Assembly: GCA_003056425.1 (NCBI GenBank)
Contig: PYVY01000006.1
Span: 62,001-126,000 of the forward strand
Origin: Alteromonas indica
GTDB lineage: Bacteria; Pseudomonadota; Gammaproteobacteria; Enterobacterales; Alteromonadaceae
Length of the DNA: 64,000 nt
Direction: 5' to 3'
Shown here: in pieces, positions 8,325 through 18,254 of the stretch
Layout: every line of letters begins with the position of its first letter
Numbering within the stretch: position 1 is the first letter of the stretch
Notes under the pieces: generated by a model
Database searches by the model: none
Told to the model about the DNA's origin: nothing
Seen by the model: the letters and a program-made list of their open reading frames with translations, nothing else
Position numbers and translations under genes: made by a program

Positions 8325-9540
8325 GTTCGTTTACAGGTTGCGGCGACCGGGCCGACTGGCTCATTACAATCAGTAACCATACCAGTACCCCACCGCCGGC
8401 CAGTGCTACACCCACCCATCCGGTAGCCGCATAACCATAGCCGGCGGATAATGCCATCCCAGCCAGCCAAGGCCCCAACGCGTTCGCGGTGTTGAACGAG
8501 GCATGGTTCATTGCCCCAGCCAGGGTTTGCGCATTTCCGGCTACATCCATTAAGCGAGTTTGCAGCGGCACCACCATTCCACCGCCAATACCGATGAAAA
8601 ATAAAGATATGGCCATTAGCACAGGATTTCCCATCGAGGCCGCATACGCAGCAGCAGATAACCCGAGTAATACCTGAAATGCAATAGCACTGGATAAAAG
8701 ACGGCCTTCTGAATAACGGCCGGCAATAATATTGCCCAAGGTAACGCCGATACCGTAAATTAACAGCGTGGCCGAAATACCCCATTCGGGCGCGCCGGTG
8801 GTATTCAAATAAGATGCACTAAAATAAGAATAGACAGAAAACATGCCGCCAAAGCCGATGGCACCCATCAACAATACCAGCAAAACATCTTTATTTTTCA
8901 GTGCTTGTAATTCGGTCATAGGCTTGGCATCGGGGTTAGCACCCTGATAGGGGGCCGTTTTCCAGACCATAAGCGATGTGACCAAAGCGCCGGCAGCGAT
9001 CATGAAAAACCCGGTGCGCCAACCAAATATCTGACCAATACCACTAATAGCAGGGACACCGATAATGTTGGCGATAGCCAGGCCCATAATGACATTACTG
9101 ACCGCTTGGGCGCGCTTCTTTTTGCCCGCTATATCAGCTGCGAAAAGCATGGCAATACCGAAATAAGCGCCGTGGGGTAAGCCCGCGATAAACCGCGCCG
9201 CATTCATGGTCCATTCAGACCATGCCAGCGCGGTCAATAAATTACCGCCAGCATAAAAAATCATCATGGCAATCAACATCGTACGACGGGCAAGCCGTGA
9301 GAAAAACAACGTAATTAAAGGGGCGCCTACCACCACACCCAAGGCATATGCGCTGATGGCATGACCGGCTACTTTTTCGCTGATACCAAAATCTTCAGCA
9401 AAATAGGGTAACAATCCCATTGCAGCAAACTCACTGCAACCAATCATAAAGGTCCCAAAAGCCAGCCAGAACGTAATTACGGCAAGGGAATATTGCTGCT
9501 GCTCATTAGCAGCACCCGAGGTTGGGGAAGAGTGGGACAT
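8314..9540 (-). CDS. MFS transporter, DHA1/AraJ-like drug efflux family
   Basis: A 408-residue inner-membrane transporter with 12 predicted hydrophobic helices and the charged cytoplasmic loop typical of the major facilitator superfamily. FWLAFGTFMIGCSEF at the N-terminus and ALGVVVGAPLI in helix 2 match the AraJ/YdhP subgroup of DHA1 proton-coupled exporters, which move sugars, purine analogues or drugs outward. The repeated second half begins after NKDVLLVLLMG. ATG 9540 has AGG about 5 nt upstream. It stands alone, with no regulator beside it, so the substrate cannot be inferred. Confidence 0.9.
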   Translation of the reverse strand: MSHSSPTSGAANEQQQYSLAVITFWLAFGTFMIGCSEFAAMGLLPYFAEDFGISEKVAGHAISAYALGVVVGAPLITLFFSRLARRTMLIAMMIFYAGGNLLTALAWSEWTMNAARFIAGLPHGAYFGIAMLFAADIAGKKKRAQAVSNVIMGLAIANIIGVPAISGIGQIFGWRTGFFMIAAGALVTSLMVWKTAPYQGANPDAKPMTELQALKNKDVLLVLLMGAIGFGGMFSVYSYFSASYLNTTGAPEWGISATLLIYGIGVTLGNIIAGRYSEGRLLSSAIAFQVLLGLSAAAYAASMGNPVLMAISLFFIGIGGGMVVPLQTRLMDVAGNAQTLAGAMNHASFNTANALGPWLAGMALSAGYGYAATGWVGVALAGGGVLVWLLIVMSQSARSPQPVNERAR

Positions 9541-9782
9541 GCCTGCCTCATAATAGTTAAAGCGGTTAGCTCATTGCCGAGCCAGTTAGGGGCAGGATCC
9601 TATCACCAGCAGCGCGCAGAGTAACGAATTGCTTTGTTTTTTATTAGTTAAAACAATGTATTAAGAGTATTTTATTGTTAACCCCATGTAACTTACCAAG
9701 CTTCACCACAATGCCATAGAACAAGCAAGCTATCGGGCGGGTTTTATCTACTGTCCGGCGTATTCGATGGCCGGCGCCGTGG

Positions 9783-10412
9783 CTATTTATTAAACGGAAT
9801 TAAGCGCAGTAGCTTGTCTTTACGAAGCCATAAAATAGCCGCGGCAACAACCCAGTAAACCAGCGGATCAGCAAACAAGGTTTTCTGCGACCAACTGAAG
9901 TGCAACAACACCAAGGGGACACAAAGATAAATTGTGTTATGTAGCCGTTGCCAATGTTTGCCCATTTTTTGTTGAATTCGTTTGAACGATGTGGCGGTCA
10001 TCGCCAGCAATAACAACAGCGCAAGCATCCCGACCACAATATAAGGGCGCTCGGTTATCTCGCTAAAAATGAGCACCCAGTTAAGTTGTAGTTCAAATAA
10101 AACGTACACCAGAAAATGTGCCAGCGCGTAAACAAATACATAAACCCCCAACATTCGCCGAAACCGCATTATATCGCCACAGGGAATGTGCTTAGCTGCC
10201 GGTGACACCAGCAAACTAATGAGTAATAAGTGAATCGCGTTGCGGCCGGTAAAATTGATCAGGGTATCCACTGGATCCGCGCCAAGTTGATCGGTAAAGC
10301 CGAAAAAGAATGTCAGCCCTAGCAGTCCTGCAATAATACAATGACACCCAAGTTTGCCGACAAAAACCTGCGCCCGGCTCAGCCGTAACGGACGTTTTAA
10401 TAATCTTCGCAT
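9783..10412 (-). CDS. msrQ: MsrQ, haem-binding membrane subunit of MsrPQ
   Basis: About 209 residues with six hydrophobic segments; a member of the YedZ/MsrQ family of b-type haem membrane proteins. MsrQ passes electrons from the quinone pool or flavin reductase to periplasmic MsrP. His residues sit in helices as expected (FTGRNAIHLLLIS, YALAHFLVYV, HFSWS). The start is ATG 10412 or GTG 10418 six bases earlier; neither has a strong ribosome-binding site, and translation is probably coupled to msrP, whose stop codon ends at 10421. Family and pairing with msrP are clear. Confidence 0.93.
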   Translation of the reverse strand: MRRLLKRPLRLSRAQVFVGKLGCHCIIAGLLGLTFFFGFTDQLGADPVDTLINFTGRNAIHLLLISLLVSPAAKHIPCGDIMRFRRMLGVYVFVYALAHFLVYVLFELQLNWVLIFSEITERPYIVVGMLALLLLLAMTATSFKRIQQKMGKHWQRLHNTIYLCVPLVLLHFSWSQKTLFADPLVYWVVAAAILWLRKDKLLRLIPFNK

Positions 10413-10420
10413 AGCCACAA

Positions 10421-11422
10421 CTAATAATAACGGGTTAAATCCATACCTTGATACAACGGCGCCACTTCGGCATATCCGTTAAATAACTGTGTTTCAATAC
10501 GATTTCGCGAGAGTAAGCCGCCGCTGGTAATGCGCCGCTCACTGGCCTGGCTCCAGCGCGGGTGGTCTACCGCGGGGTTTACATTGGCATAAAAACCATA
10601 TTCGTTGGCCGCCAACCGATTCCACGTAGTGGGTGGCTCCTGGTCGGTAAGGCGAATTTTGACAATAGATTTGATACTTTTAAACCCATATTTCCAGGGC
10701 ACTACCAAACGAATCGGCGCACCATTTTGTGGCGGCAGCGTTTTACCGTACAACCCTACAGCCATAAGGGTTAGGGGATGCATTGCTTCATCTAAACGTA
10801 GGCCTTCCACGTACGGATAGTCCACCCCGCCACCGGTAAACCGGCTGCGCTGGCCGCGCATCTGCGAAGGCCGTTCAAGCGTTTCAAATGCCACGTATTT
10901 AGCCCCGGATAGCGGCTTGGCCAGTTTCAATAGGTTGGCAAGCTCGAACCCTGTCCAGGGCAATACCATTGACCAGGCTTCAACACAGCGCAGGCGATAA
11001 ATACGTTCCTCCAGAGCGAAGCGCCCACTTAGTGCGTCGTAATCCAGTTTTATCGGGTTTTCCACCATTCCCTCTACCGATAATGTCCACGGGTCTACGG
11101 TGAGTTTGCTGGCGTATTCACTGGGGTCGTCTTTACCGGTACCAAATTCATAAAAATTATTATAACTGGTGGCTTTCTCGTAAGGGGTTTGGGTTTCATC
11201 TGAGCGATAGGCTGCGGGCTTACGGTAATCCAGAGGTTTGCCTGCAAACGCTGGTTTGTCATCGTCACTAAACCAGCCCAACGCGTGTGCATTGCCACTG
11301 ATCAATGCCCCCGCGCCTATAAACCCCATGGACTTTAAGATCTGCCGGCGTTCCCGGTAGACCGTTTCGCTGGTCACATCATGGTCGGTCAAACGGACAG
11401 ACGGTTTATAAATCCTTGGCAT
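10421..11422 (-). CDS. msrP: MsrP, periplasmic methionine-sulfoxide reductase catalytic subunit
   Basis: A 333-residue molybdopterin enzyme of the YedY/MsrP family that repairs oxidised methionines in envelope proteins. The N-terminus carries a twin-arginine signal (RRQILK at 25-30, then a hydrophobic stretch ending ISGNAHA), so it is exported folded with its cofactor. The Mo-ligand cysteine is Cys146 in [21 protein letters not shown] in the C-terminal half also matches the family. GAGGTGAGCT precedes the ATG. msrQ follows within a few bases, forming the usual two-gene operon. It needs molybdenum cofactor, in line with the Mo-related genes at 58.8-62.5 kb only in a general sense. Confidence 0.95.
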   Translation of the reverse strand: MPRIYKPSVRLTDHDVTSETVYRERRQILKSMGFIGAGALISGNAHALGWFSDDDKPAFAGKPLDYRKPAAYRSDETQTPYEKATSYNNFYEFGTGKDDPSEYASKLTVDPWTLSVEGMVENPIKLDYDALSGRFALEERIYRLRCVEAWSMVLPWTGFELANLLKLAKPLSGAKYVAFETLERPSQMRGQRSRFTGGGVDYPYVEGLRLDEAMHPLTLMAVGLYGKTLPPQNGAPIRLVVPWKYGFKSIKSIVKIRLTDQEPPTTWNRLAANEYGFYANVNPAVDHPRWSQASERRITSGGLLSRNRIETQLFNGYAEVAPLYQGMDLTRYY

Positions 11423-11677
11423 AGCTCACCTCGTGTTATGACAACTAAGTACCGGTAACATAAAATCAGAAGAAACATGCATGGACCGCCAACCGTGAGA
11501 TACGTAAACAGCCGGGAAGCTGCAACCGTTCCTATCCGAGGACGCCCGGCAGAGAGAAATTGCCCTGCGCTAACCTGCACACCATCTCATTTGCTACGAA
11601 TAAGACCTTACAAAGCACAGTTTTCTTTCAGTTATTACACAAATTTCATGCACGCAGGCGGGGGGACGATGTATGTG

Positions 11678-13006
11678 TCAGCCGTGTTTGGGAATAAACA
11701 GTGTGGAATACAACCGTGAAGCGAACTCGTCTGTCATACCCGAAATGTAATCTGCAATGATACGTGCACCGTTGTCTTCTTGTTGGGCAGCCTCCCAGCG
11801 CAGACGTGTATTCTCCGGCAGTAATCGAAGCGGATCGCTACTGTAAGCCTCAAACAGTGCCATCACTATTTGCTGCCCTTTGTATTCTAAAACCTGTACC
11901 TGCGACTGTTGAATCACTTGTTTATACACAAAGCGTTTAAATAAACTCAAAGCGTGCTCAAACACCTCGGGTAGCCGTGCCTGAAAACGTAATAAAGGGT
12001 GATCAAACAGGGGTAATTCGCAAATGTCGATGGCCGTGATAAAGGCGTTTACCAGCGCCCCGATAGCATTTTTTCGTTCATGCTGTTGTGGGCTGAACAA
12101 CCGTTCCGCCAAAGGCATAATCTGCGTCGATAGTCCTGTTGCGCCCAAGCGCTGCAGCGGTAACACAACCTGCTCGATAAACGCCGATTTATCCACCATT
12201 TCCATCACAATGGCATCTTCTAAATCATGGATCCCGTAGGCGATGTCGTCGGCCAGCTCCATAATGGTACAATCAAACGATTTGTGACAGGTTTTCCCAT
12301 GCTGATTTTCACCCGTCTCAAACTGCATGAAGTTATCTCTGTCAGACTGGCTAAAGGGGGCTAATACCCACTCGAACATTGCAGCATCGCATTGGTATAG
12401 CCCTTTGGGCGGGTGCCAGTCACTGGCTTTTACCGTGCGCAGTGAATGACTGGTACGCCCATGACAGTATGGGTTAGTTAAGGTGTCTATAAAATTAGGG
12501 TATTTGACTAACCCCAGCATACTGCGCCGAGACAAATTCATACCGTGATCAGCGGTATAAGGCTCAAGCTGCGTAACAATTCTGAAAGTCTGGCCGTTCC
12601 CTTCAAACCCGCCGTGCTCATGCATCATATAATGCAGGGCAATTTCTCCCCCGTGACCAAAAGGCGGGTGGCCAATATCATGCGCCAGGCACAAGGTTTC
12701 GATAAGTGTTGAGTCCAGCTCCAGCAGCGTGGCGGCTGCCGGGTATTTTCCCTGTAGCTGGGCCGCTATCCCTGTGCCGATTTGCGCAGCTTCAAGCGAA
12801 TGAGTTAAGCGGGTGCGGTAAAAGTCACTTTGCCCTACACCCAGTACCTGGGTTTTGGCCTGTAAGCGTCTAAATGCAGCGGAATGTAATACTCTGGCCT
12901 TATCTCGCTGGTAACTGTTTCGATGGTCGCCATCACGGTTTTGTACGCGGGGCAGGCGTCGGGCCTGCCACAGGGTGGACATATCAGGTTTAGCAGGCGT
13001 AGACAT
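11678..13006 (-). CDS. dGTPase-like HD-domain triphosphohydrolase
   Basis: About 442 residues of the deoxyguanosinetriphosphate triphosphohydrolase-like family, which cleaves dNTPs to deoxynucleoside and triphosphate. The N-terminal R-x-L-Q/Q-VL region (RRLQAKTQVLG) and THSLE are followed by the HD metal site HDIGHPPFGHGGE and a second Asp in ELADDIAYGIHDLED. Length matches the family. ATG 13006 is chosen: GGAG lies 11 nt upstream, while the GTG at 13015 is only 2 nt from it. It precedes yfbR and alaA on the same strand by about 120 bp. Likely dNTP pool control; some family members also restrict phage, which is not implied here. Confidence 0.9.
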   Translation of the reverse strand: MSTPAKPDMSTLWQARRLPRVQNRDGDHRNSYQRDKARVLHSAAFRRLQAKTQVLGVGQSDFYRTRLTHSLEAAQIGTGIAAQLQGKYPAAATLLELDSTLIETLCLAHDIGHPPFGHGGEIALHYMMHEHGGFEGNGQTFRIVTQLEPYTADHGMNLSRRSMLGLVKYPNFIDTLTNPYCHGRTSHSLRTVKASDWHPPKGLYQCDAAMFEWVLAPFSQSDRDNFMQFETGENQHGKTCHKSFDCTIMELADDIAYGIHDLEDAIVMEMVDKSAFIEQVVLPLQRLGATGLSTQIMPLAERLFSPQQHERKNAIGALVNAFITAIDICELPLFDHPLLRFQARLPEVFEHALSLFKRFVYKQVIQQSQVQVLEYKGQQIVMALFEAYSSDPLRLLPENTRLRWEAAQQEDNGARIIADYISGMTDEFASRLYSTLFIPKHG

Positions 13007-13129
13007 TATTATCACAACTCCGCAAATACTGGTTTAACGTATCTGTACTAAAAGGCTCAGGCGCGAAAACAACTAACCTGTTACTTAACAACATTCGCCC
13101 CGCATGCGTGTTCTGCTGACGTTATGCAC

Positions 13130-13738
13130 TTAATCTTGGTTAACATCTTCCTGAGTGATTTCATCCAGGCTGAGCGAAAAGCTGGGAACATAGCGAGCTA
13201 CAAAATAATCTACTTCGGGCGACTGATAGTCATTAAGCAGCTTGTCCAGACGCTTCTTGGCTAATTTAAACTCCTGGTTGCCTGCATTAAGTTCTTCCAG
13301 CGTCTTAAGATACGCGCACAATACATCGGCCGCTTTTACAATAAAGGCTTCCTCAGAACTGTGCTGTTGGCCATCAATTAATTGGGCGTAGTCAGCTTTG
13401 AAATCGTCCGGGGCCATATCAATCAGTTTTTGCTCAGCGATTTTCTCGATTTTTTTGTATTCGCTGGCAATGGTGCTGTTGAAGTATTTAACGGGGGTAG
13501 GTAAGTCGCCGGTGATCACTTCAGAGACGTCATGAAACAAAGCGATGGTGGCAATCCGCTCAGGATTCAGGGTACCACCGAAAAAGCGATTTTTTATCAG
13601 CGCCAGGCCGTGTGCCACCATTGCCACCTGAAGTGAATGTTCCTGCACATTTTCCGTACGCACATTGTGCATCAGTGGCCACCGATTGATCAGTTTCATG
13701 CGGGCCAGGTGAGCAAAAAAATGACTTTTATCGGACAT
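13130..13738 (-). CDS. yfbR: 5'-deoxynucleotidase YfbR
   Basis: A 202-residue HD-domain phosphohydrolase that removes the 5' phosphate from dNMPs. Residues known from the E. coli enzyme are conserved: Arg19-Trp20, His34 in VQEHS, His69-Asp70 in LFHDVSE, and GDLPTPVKY at 77-85. It lies 6 bp downstream of alaA, repeating the E. coli yfbQ(alaA)-yfbR order, so the two are probably co-transcribed. The dGTPase-like gene downstream adds a second HD-type deoxynucleotide enzyme. No signal peptide; cytosolic. Confidence 0.95.
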   Translation of the reverse strand: MSDKSHFFAHLARMKLINRWPLMHNVRTENVQEHSLQVAMVAHGLALIKNRFFGGTLNPERIATIALFHDVSEVITGDLPTPVKYFNSTIASEYKKIEKIAEQKLIDMAPDDFKADYAQLIDGQQHSSEEAFIVKAADVLCAYLKTLEELNAGNQEFKLAKKRLDKLLNDYQSPEVDYFVARYVPSFSLSLDEITQEDVNQD

Positions 13739-13744
13739 GAATAT

Positions 13745-14962
13745 TTATACCTGTCGGTAACTACTGAAAAAATTATTAATTTTGCGAATTGCCGGGGTCA
13801 GCATATCGCTATGCGGCAAAAATACCAGCCTGAAGTATATTCCTTCAGATAAATTAAAGGCCCGGCCATGCACCAACAACACTTTTTCGCTACTTAGCAA
13901 ATCCAAGATCATTTGTTCGTCGTTTTTGATATTGAACTTGGCGGCATCGACACGGGCAAAGCAGTACATAGCGCCTTTAGGTTTCACGCAATGTATCCCC
14001 TCAATTTCATTGAGCATGTTATAGGCGAGGTCGCGTTGAACCCGTAAGCGGCCGCCTTCGGCCACCAATTCGTTGATACTTTGATAGCCGCCCAGAGCGG
14101 TTTGTATTGCGGTTTGGCACGGTACGTTGGCACACATACGCATAGACGATAATATGTTTAGCCCTTCGATATAATCCGACGCAATACGCTTATTGCCGCT
14201 AACCACCAGCCAGCCCGCCCGAAAACCAGCCACCCGGTAGTTTTTCGACAGGCCACTGAGGGTGACTACGAATACATCATCGGCCAATGCAGCGATACAG
14301 GTATGCTGGCGGCCGTCATACAAAATTTTGTCGTAGATTTCATCCGAAAATATCACCAACCCGTGTTCCCGGGCCAGTTCAACTACTTCCTGCAACAAAG
14401 CCTCACTGTATACCGCGCCTGTAGGATTGTTTGGGTTAATCAAGACGATAGCCCGGGTGCGCGCGGTAATTTTACTTTTTATATCATCAATATCCGGAAA
14501 CCAGTCGGCCTGTTCATCACAGCGATAATGTACCGGCGTACCTGATGACAGGCTTACTGCCGCCGTCCATAGTGGATAATCCGGAGAGGGCAGAAGTACT
14601 TCATCGCCGGTATTCAGTAGGGCCTGCATTGACATCATGATTAACTCGCTGACGCCATTACCGATAAACACATCGTTAATCCGTAAATCTTTCACGTTCA
14701 TCTGTTGATAATATTGCATAACAGCAACACGCGCCCCGTAAATACCAGTAGAGTCTGAATAACCCTGAGAGGTGGGCAGGTTATAAATGACATCCTTTAA
14801 AATGTCGTCTGGGGCTTCAAAACCAAACGGTGCCGGGTTCCCGATATTCAGCTTTAATATACGATGGCCTTCATCTTCCATTTTGCGGGCTTGCGCTGCA
14901 ATGGGGCCACGAATGTCATAACACACATTATCTAACTTATGGGAACGGGCTACTGGCTTCAT
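13745..14962 (-). CDS. alaA: Glutamate-pyruvate aminotransferase AlaA
   Basis: A 405-residue class I/II PLP aminotransferase that makes alanine from pyruvate and glutamate. The start MKPVARSHKLDNVCYDIRGP is typical of the AlaA/YfbQ group. Substrate-loop NPAPFGFEAPDDI, the NPNNPTGAVYS asparagine loop, SDEIYDKILYDG, and the PLP lysine in SGLSKNYRVAGFRAGW are all present. It is followed by yfbR after 6 bp. Upstream is a divergent gap of about 300 bp before a DUF2189 gene. Complete and ordinary. Confidence 0.95.
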   Translation of the reverse strand: MKPVARSHKLDNVCYDIRGPIAAQARKMEDEGHRILKLNIGNPAPFGFEAPDDILKDVIYNLPTSQGYSDSTGIYGARVAVMQYYQQMNVKDLRINDVFIGNGVSELIMMSMQALLNTGDEVLLPSPDYPLWTAAVSLSSGTPVHYRCDEQADWFPDIDDIKSKITARTRAIVLINPNNPTGAVYSEALLQEVVELAREHGLVIFSDEIYDKILYDGRQHTCIAALADDVFVVTLSGLSKNYRVAGFRAGWLVVSGNKRIASDYIEGLNILSSMRMCANVPCQTAIQTALGGYQSINELVAEGGRLRVQRDLAYNMLNEIEGIHCVKPKGAMYCFARVDAAKFNIKNDEQMILDLLSSEKVLLVHGRAFNLSEGIYFRLVFLPHSDMLTPAIRKINNFFSSYRQV

Positions 14963-15280
14963 AATCCTGACTACTAATACAAACGGTTCGTCAGATTATC
15001 GCAAAGCTAGCGAAGTTGCGACGCCTTATTTAACCTAAAAATTGAAAATATTTAGCTAAATCATACCGCCACTGCAAATAAACAGTCGATTATGAGCAAT
15101 ATCTATCCTGTACCTGGCGAAATTAACTTAAGCCCTCGGGCCTGCCGTTCAGACCTACCGCAGAAAATAAAACGCCGGTATATAAGTTTTAGTGCATTAA
15201 AATGCTGTAATAGTGGGTTATAAAGTTGTTAAAAAATGCAGGTGAACTATGTTTATAAAACAAGTGCTGAAGGCGTTTTA

Positions 15281-16147
15281 ATGGCAGGCTCTGCGTTACC
15301 AGAATGGTCTGTTGCGATGCCCAGGCTCGGTTTTGCTATAGCGAGATACTGCATGTCACATTCGTTCAAACACACACCACATAATGCCATTACTGATAGT
15401 GGTATTGCACGGGTCATACCCTGTCGCGAACTGGACTTAACAGATCCCTTCAAATGGCTGGTACTGGCCGTGCACGATATGCGCCGGGCACCCTTACATA
15501 CGCTGCTTTACGGCGCGCTGTTTGCACTGGTTCCCTGGTTTATTGTTTATTTGGTGAAGTTAACTGGTTGGCATTTAATCATTATGCCCGCCATTGTATG
15601 CTTCATGCTTATTGGGCCATTTTTAGCCGCCGGTTTATATGATATCAGCTGGGAGCTGGAAAAAGGCCACCGGCCTAGTTTTTTGCATTCGATAAAAGCC
15701 ACCACGCGTAATGCGGTAAATGGTTGGGGCTTTGCGGTGGTGTTAATGATTTTGATGATATTCTGGCTGCGAGTTGCATCGCTTATCCATGCCCTTTACC
15801 CACCTTACTTAGACGAAACGTTGCGCGATCTCTGGCCGTTTTTGATCTTAGGCACCGGCGTCGGCGTGCTGTTTTCCGTATTACTGCTTTTTATCAGCGC
15901 ATTTACCCAGCCTATATTAATGGAACGAAAGGTTGATCTGGCGACCGCGCTGCTTACCAGCGTCAATGCCGTGTGGCTGAATAAACTGCCTATGGCGCTA
16001 TGGGCCGGAATCATTTTTACCATCGTAGTATTAGGATTTATTACCCAATTTGTTGGGTTTATCTTGTTAATGCCCTTGCTTGGCTATGCCACCTGGCATG
16101 CCTATATCGATACAATAGAAACAAAGAGAGCACGAAATTATGTTTAA
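15281..16147 (+). CDS. DUF2189 multi-pass membrane protein
   Basis: About 288 residues with roughly six hydrophobic helices after a ~50-residue soluble N-terminus. DLTDPFKWLVLAVHDMRRAP and LLIGPFLAAGLYDISWELEKG-like segments match DUF2189, a family of inner-membrane proteins sometimes found near cytochrome oxidase genes; the role is unknown. I chose ATG 15281 because GAAGG lies 7 nt upstream; an earlier ATG at 15236 lacks a ribosome-binding site. There is no oxidase gene nearby. Confidence 0.85.
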   Translation: MAGSALPEWSVAMPRLGFAIARYCMSHSFKHTPHNAITDSGIARVIPCRELDLTDPFKWLVLAVHDMRRAPLHTLLYGALFALVPWFIVYLVKLTGWHLIIMPAIVCFMLIGPFLAAGLYDISWELEKGHRPSFLHSIKATTRNAVNGWGFAVVLMILMIFWLRVASLIHALYPPYLDETLRDLWPFLILGTGVGVLFSVLLLFISAFTQPILMERKVDLATALLTSVNAVWLNKLPMALWAGIIFTIVVLGFITQFVGFILLMPLLGYATWHAYIDTIETKRARNYV

Positions 16148-16508
16148 AATGTAGTTTTATTACAACAAAATCGGACTTGGCTGTTCAATAATCATGCTAT
16201 TTCTACGTTGAATAATATTAAATTTCAGATCTCGGGAAATATCTGCGCAAAATTTGCACATATAAGCCATACTTTATTAGAATAAAAAGATCACTCGTTA
16301 TACTACTTAGTAATTAGTGCGCGTGGTTTTTTATTAACTAACAGTAACTTACAATTGTAAAAACTCTATAACAAGGGTTTTTACGCACTTGTTACTCACT
16401 TACAACAATATTCCAACAGCATTTATTTTTTATTTGGTGCATAACTATAGTGCGTTCTGACTACAGAGCGCTTAACCGAGTTTGCCAAAACCGCTGAGGA
16501 ATATTGAG
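16148..16508. other. AT-rich leader ahead of the DUF3718 gene
   Basis: About 360 bp, markedly richer in A and T than its surroundings, with no gene on either strand. A small palindrome, GCAAAATTTGC, lies near 16248. The AT-richness and the strong ribosome-binding site that follows suggest a well-used promoter region for the DUF3718 gene, but I cannot fix the -35 and -10. Confidence 0.4.
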
Positions 16509-16835
16509 ATGAAAGTACTAACCAAAACACTGACCACCCTATTAGGTGTAGCCGCTCTTGCTGGACAAGCGCACGCCGCTCAACCTGAAAAAGATGTTCG
16601 CTTTGTTGGCGACACACAGTTTTCTGGTTTTTGTAAAGCTATCGTAATGGACGATATCCGTATTCTTCGTTCAAGCCTATCACGCAATGTAGGCCGTATC
16701 GGTGCAAGCCAACGCGAAGTATTACGTTTGATTACCGCTGAAGATGGCCTTACCTGTAATGGTACCAGCCTGATTGAATTTTCAGTAGAACGCGATGCCA
16801 ACTCTGTACATGATTTTCTGGTTTCACGTAGCTAA
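16509..16835 (+). CDS. Exported DUF3718 protein
   Basis: A 108-residue secreted or periplasmic protein. A signal peptide covers residues 1-23 (ends AGQAHA before AQPEK). The mature part has two cysteines, in GFCKAIV and LTCNGTS, positioned for a disulfide, as in the DUF3718 family common in Alteromonas and Shewanella relatives. ATG 16509 follows GAGG by 9 nt; an in-frame TTG at 16482 is not supported. Simple codon choice and the strong ribosome-binding site hint at good expression. Function is unknown. Confidence 0.85.
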   Translation: MKVLTKTLTTLLGVAALAGQAHAAQPEKDVRFVGDTQFSGFCKAIVMDDIRILRSSLSRNVGRIGASQREVLRLITAEDGLTCNGTSLIEFSVERDANSVHDFLVSRS

Positions 16836-16853
16836 GATGCAGTTTAGTGGCGC

Positions 16854-16885
16854 TCGGGCAGTACTCGCTCAACGGTACTGCCCGA
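16854..16885. terminator. Hairpin between convergent DUF3718 and osmC genes
   Basis: Perfect 11-bp arms TCGGGCAGTAC (16854-16864) and GTACTGCCCGA (16875-16885) with a 10-nt loop. It sits between two converging genes, so it could end transcripts from both sides. It lacks a T-run on either strand. Confidence 0.5.
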
Positions 16886-16936
16886 CATAGCCCACCTAAA
16901 CGCTTCGTTTCAGGTCATCAGGTCGATAATCTATAG

Positions 16937-17335
16937 TCAGGCATTTTCCAGTGTAAAGCTGGTGGTAATATCCACATTACCCTTTAGCATCAACATAACT
17001 GAACAATACTTTTGGGCAGACAATTCAACCGCTCTGGCCACTGCCTTTTCAGATAAGTCCGTTCCTTTCACCGTATAATGAGCATGAATTGCGGTAAACA
17101 CCCGGGGCGACGATTCGGCCCGCTGCGCGTCTAATTCGCACTCGCAGGCAATAACCTCTTTACGACCCTTTTGCAGAATATCTACTACATCGATACTGGA
17201 ACAAGAGCCCACCGCCAATAATACAGATTCCATTGGCGATACCGCTTTTCCATTACCGTCCATGACCGTTTTATAGCCTGTCTCTGTTACCCCGGTAAAG
17301 GTAAGATCCTGGTCCCAGGATACTGTCGCTTTCAT
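16937..17335 (-). CDS. OsmC-family peroxiredoxin-like protein (YhfA type)
   Basis: A 132-residue OsmC/Ohr-fold protein. Two cysteines lie where the family has its thiol pair: in VGSCSSIDVVDILQKGR (helix N-terminus) and in QKYCSVMLML. The sequence order MKATVSWDQDLTFTG and SPMESVLLAVGSC match the YhfA subgroup rather than the Ohr subgroup, so organic hydroperoxide reduction is likely but not certain. It lies 8 bp downstream of the S1-domain gene on the same strand, so both are probably one operon. Confidence 0.88.
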   Translation of the reverse strand: MKATVSWDQDLTFTGVTETGYKTVMDGNGKAVSPMESVLLAVGSCSSIDVVDILQKGRKEVIACECELDAQRAESSPRVFTAIHAHYTVKGTDLSEKAVARAVELSAQKYCSVMLMLKGNVDITTSFTLENA

Positions 17336-17343
17336 AACTAACC

Positions 17344-18186
17344 TTATTTGTCCGCCAGGCGTACAGCCTGTTTATCAATAATGACTTTACGTTGTTTATA
17401 AAGTGCGCCCAATGCTTTTTTATAAGCGGCTTTACTTACCTGGAAACGCGAGTAAATTTCATCAGGGGGGCTTTTGTCGGTTAATGTTGAAATACCACCA
17501 TGCGCTTGTAAATCTTCTATAATCGCGTCGGCCAGGCTCAGCCGGCCCGCTTTATCAGTGCGCTGCAAGGCGATATCCAGTTTCCCATCTGGGCGAATTT
17601 CTTTAACCACGCCGGTGACTGCCTCACCAATTTTCAGTGGCTTAAAAGCATCCGAATGGAAGATGACCCCCGTATAGGTGTCGTTTACCACAACCTTAAA
17701 GCCCAGCTCAGTTTTGGCATAAACTACTGCATTCACCTGTTCGGCGGGCGCTAACGTGTCGTTATGTTCCTGCAAAAAATAATGGAGACGGGTAGCCCCC
17801 AGTACACGCTGTGTTTTGGCATCAAAAAACGCGTGAACCACATAATACATACCAGGATTAATCTCATTCTCCTGATATTGCGAGGGTACCAGTAGGTCTT
17901 TGTCCAGGCCCCAGTCGAAAAAAGCACCAAAATGTGTCACATTTACCGCTTTAAGTACTTTGGTTTGGCCCACCAGAATAGCTGGCGTAGCCGCTTTCGC
18001 CACCAATGTGCCGGTTTCGTCGGGTAATACAAACACCGACAACTGTTGACCAATCGCCGTATTGGGCGGCGCATCAGCCTTTAGCAGCGTCACTATTTCT
18101 TCCACACCTTCTTGTACAGAAAGCTGAAAACCAAAAGGAAATTCACTGGTGACTACCAATTCGTTTATTTGACCGACCTGAATCAT
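17344..18186 (-). CDS. CvfB/YitL-type S1 RNA-binding protein
   Basis: A 280-residue protein with S1-like OB domains and a C-terminal winged-helix region, as in CvfB (Staphylococcus) and YitL. Motifs: KAVNVTHFGAFFDWGLDKDLLVP for the second OB domain, GVVKEIRPDGKLDIALQ for the third, and SRFQVSKAAYKKALGALYKQ for the winged helix. CvfB binds RNA and affects virulence gene expression in staphylococci; in gammaproteobacteria its role is not established. It is divergent from pxpA with about 70 bp between the starts. Confidence 0.9.
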   Translation of the reverse strand: MIQVGQINELVVTSEFPFGFQLSVQEGVEEIVTLLKADAPPNTAIGQQLSVFVLPDETGTLVAKAATPAILVGQTKVLKAVNVTHFGAFFDWGLDKDLLVPSQYQENEINPGMYYVVHAFFDAKTQRVLGATRLHYFLQEHNDTLAPAEQVNAVVYAKTELGFKVVVNDTYTGVIFHSDAFKPLKIGEAVTGVVKEIRPDGKLDIALQRTDKAGRLSLADAIIEDLQAHGGISTLTDKSPPDEIYSRFQVSKAAYKKALGALYKQRKVIIDKQAVRLADK

Positions 18187-18254
18187 TAGACCTGACTGTT
18201 TAGGAAATTACAGTTAACATGATATCGCACATTAGATTTAAGAGCGAAGAAACT

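Noticed and set aside
18190..18215. CTGT...ACAG pair in the cvfB-pxpA gap
   Set aside because: The spacer is 10 rather than 8 bases, so it does not fit a LexA box.
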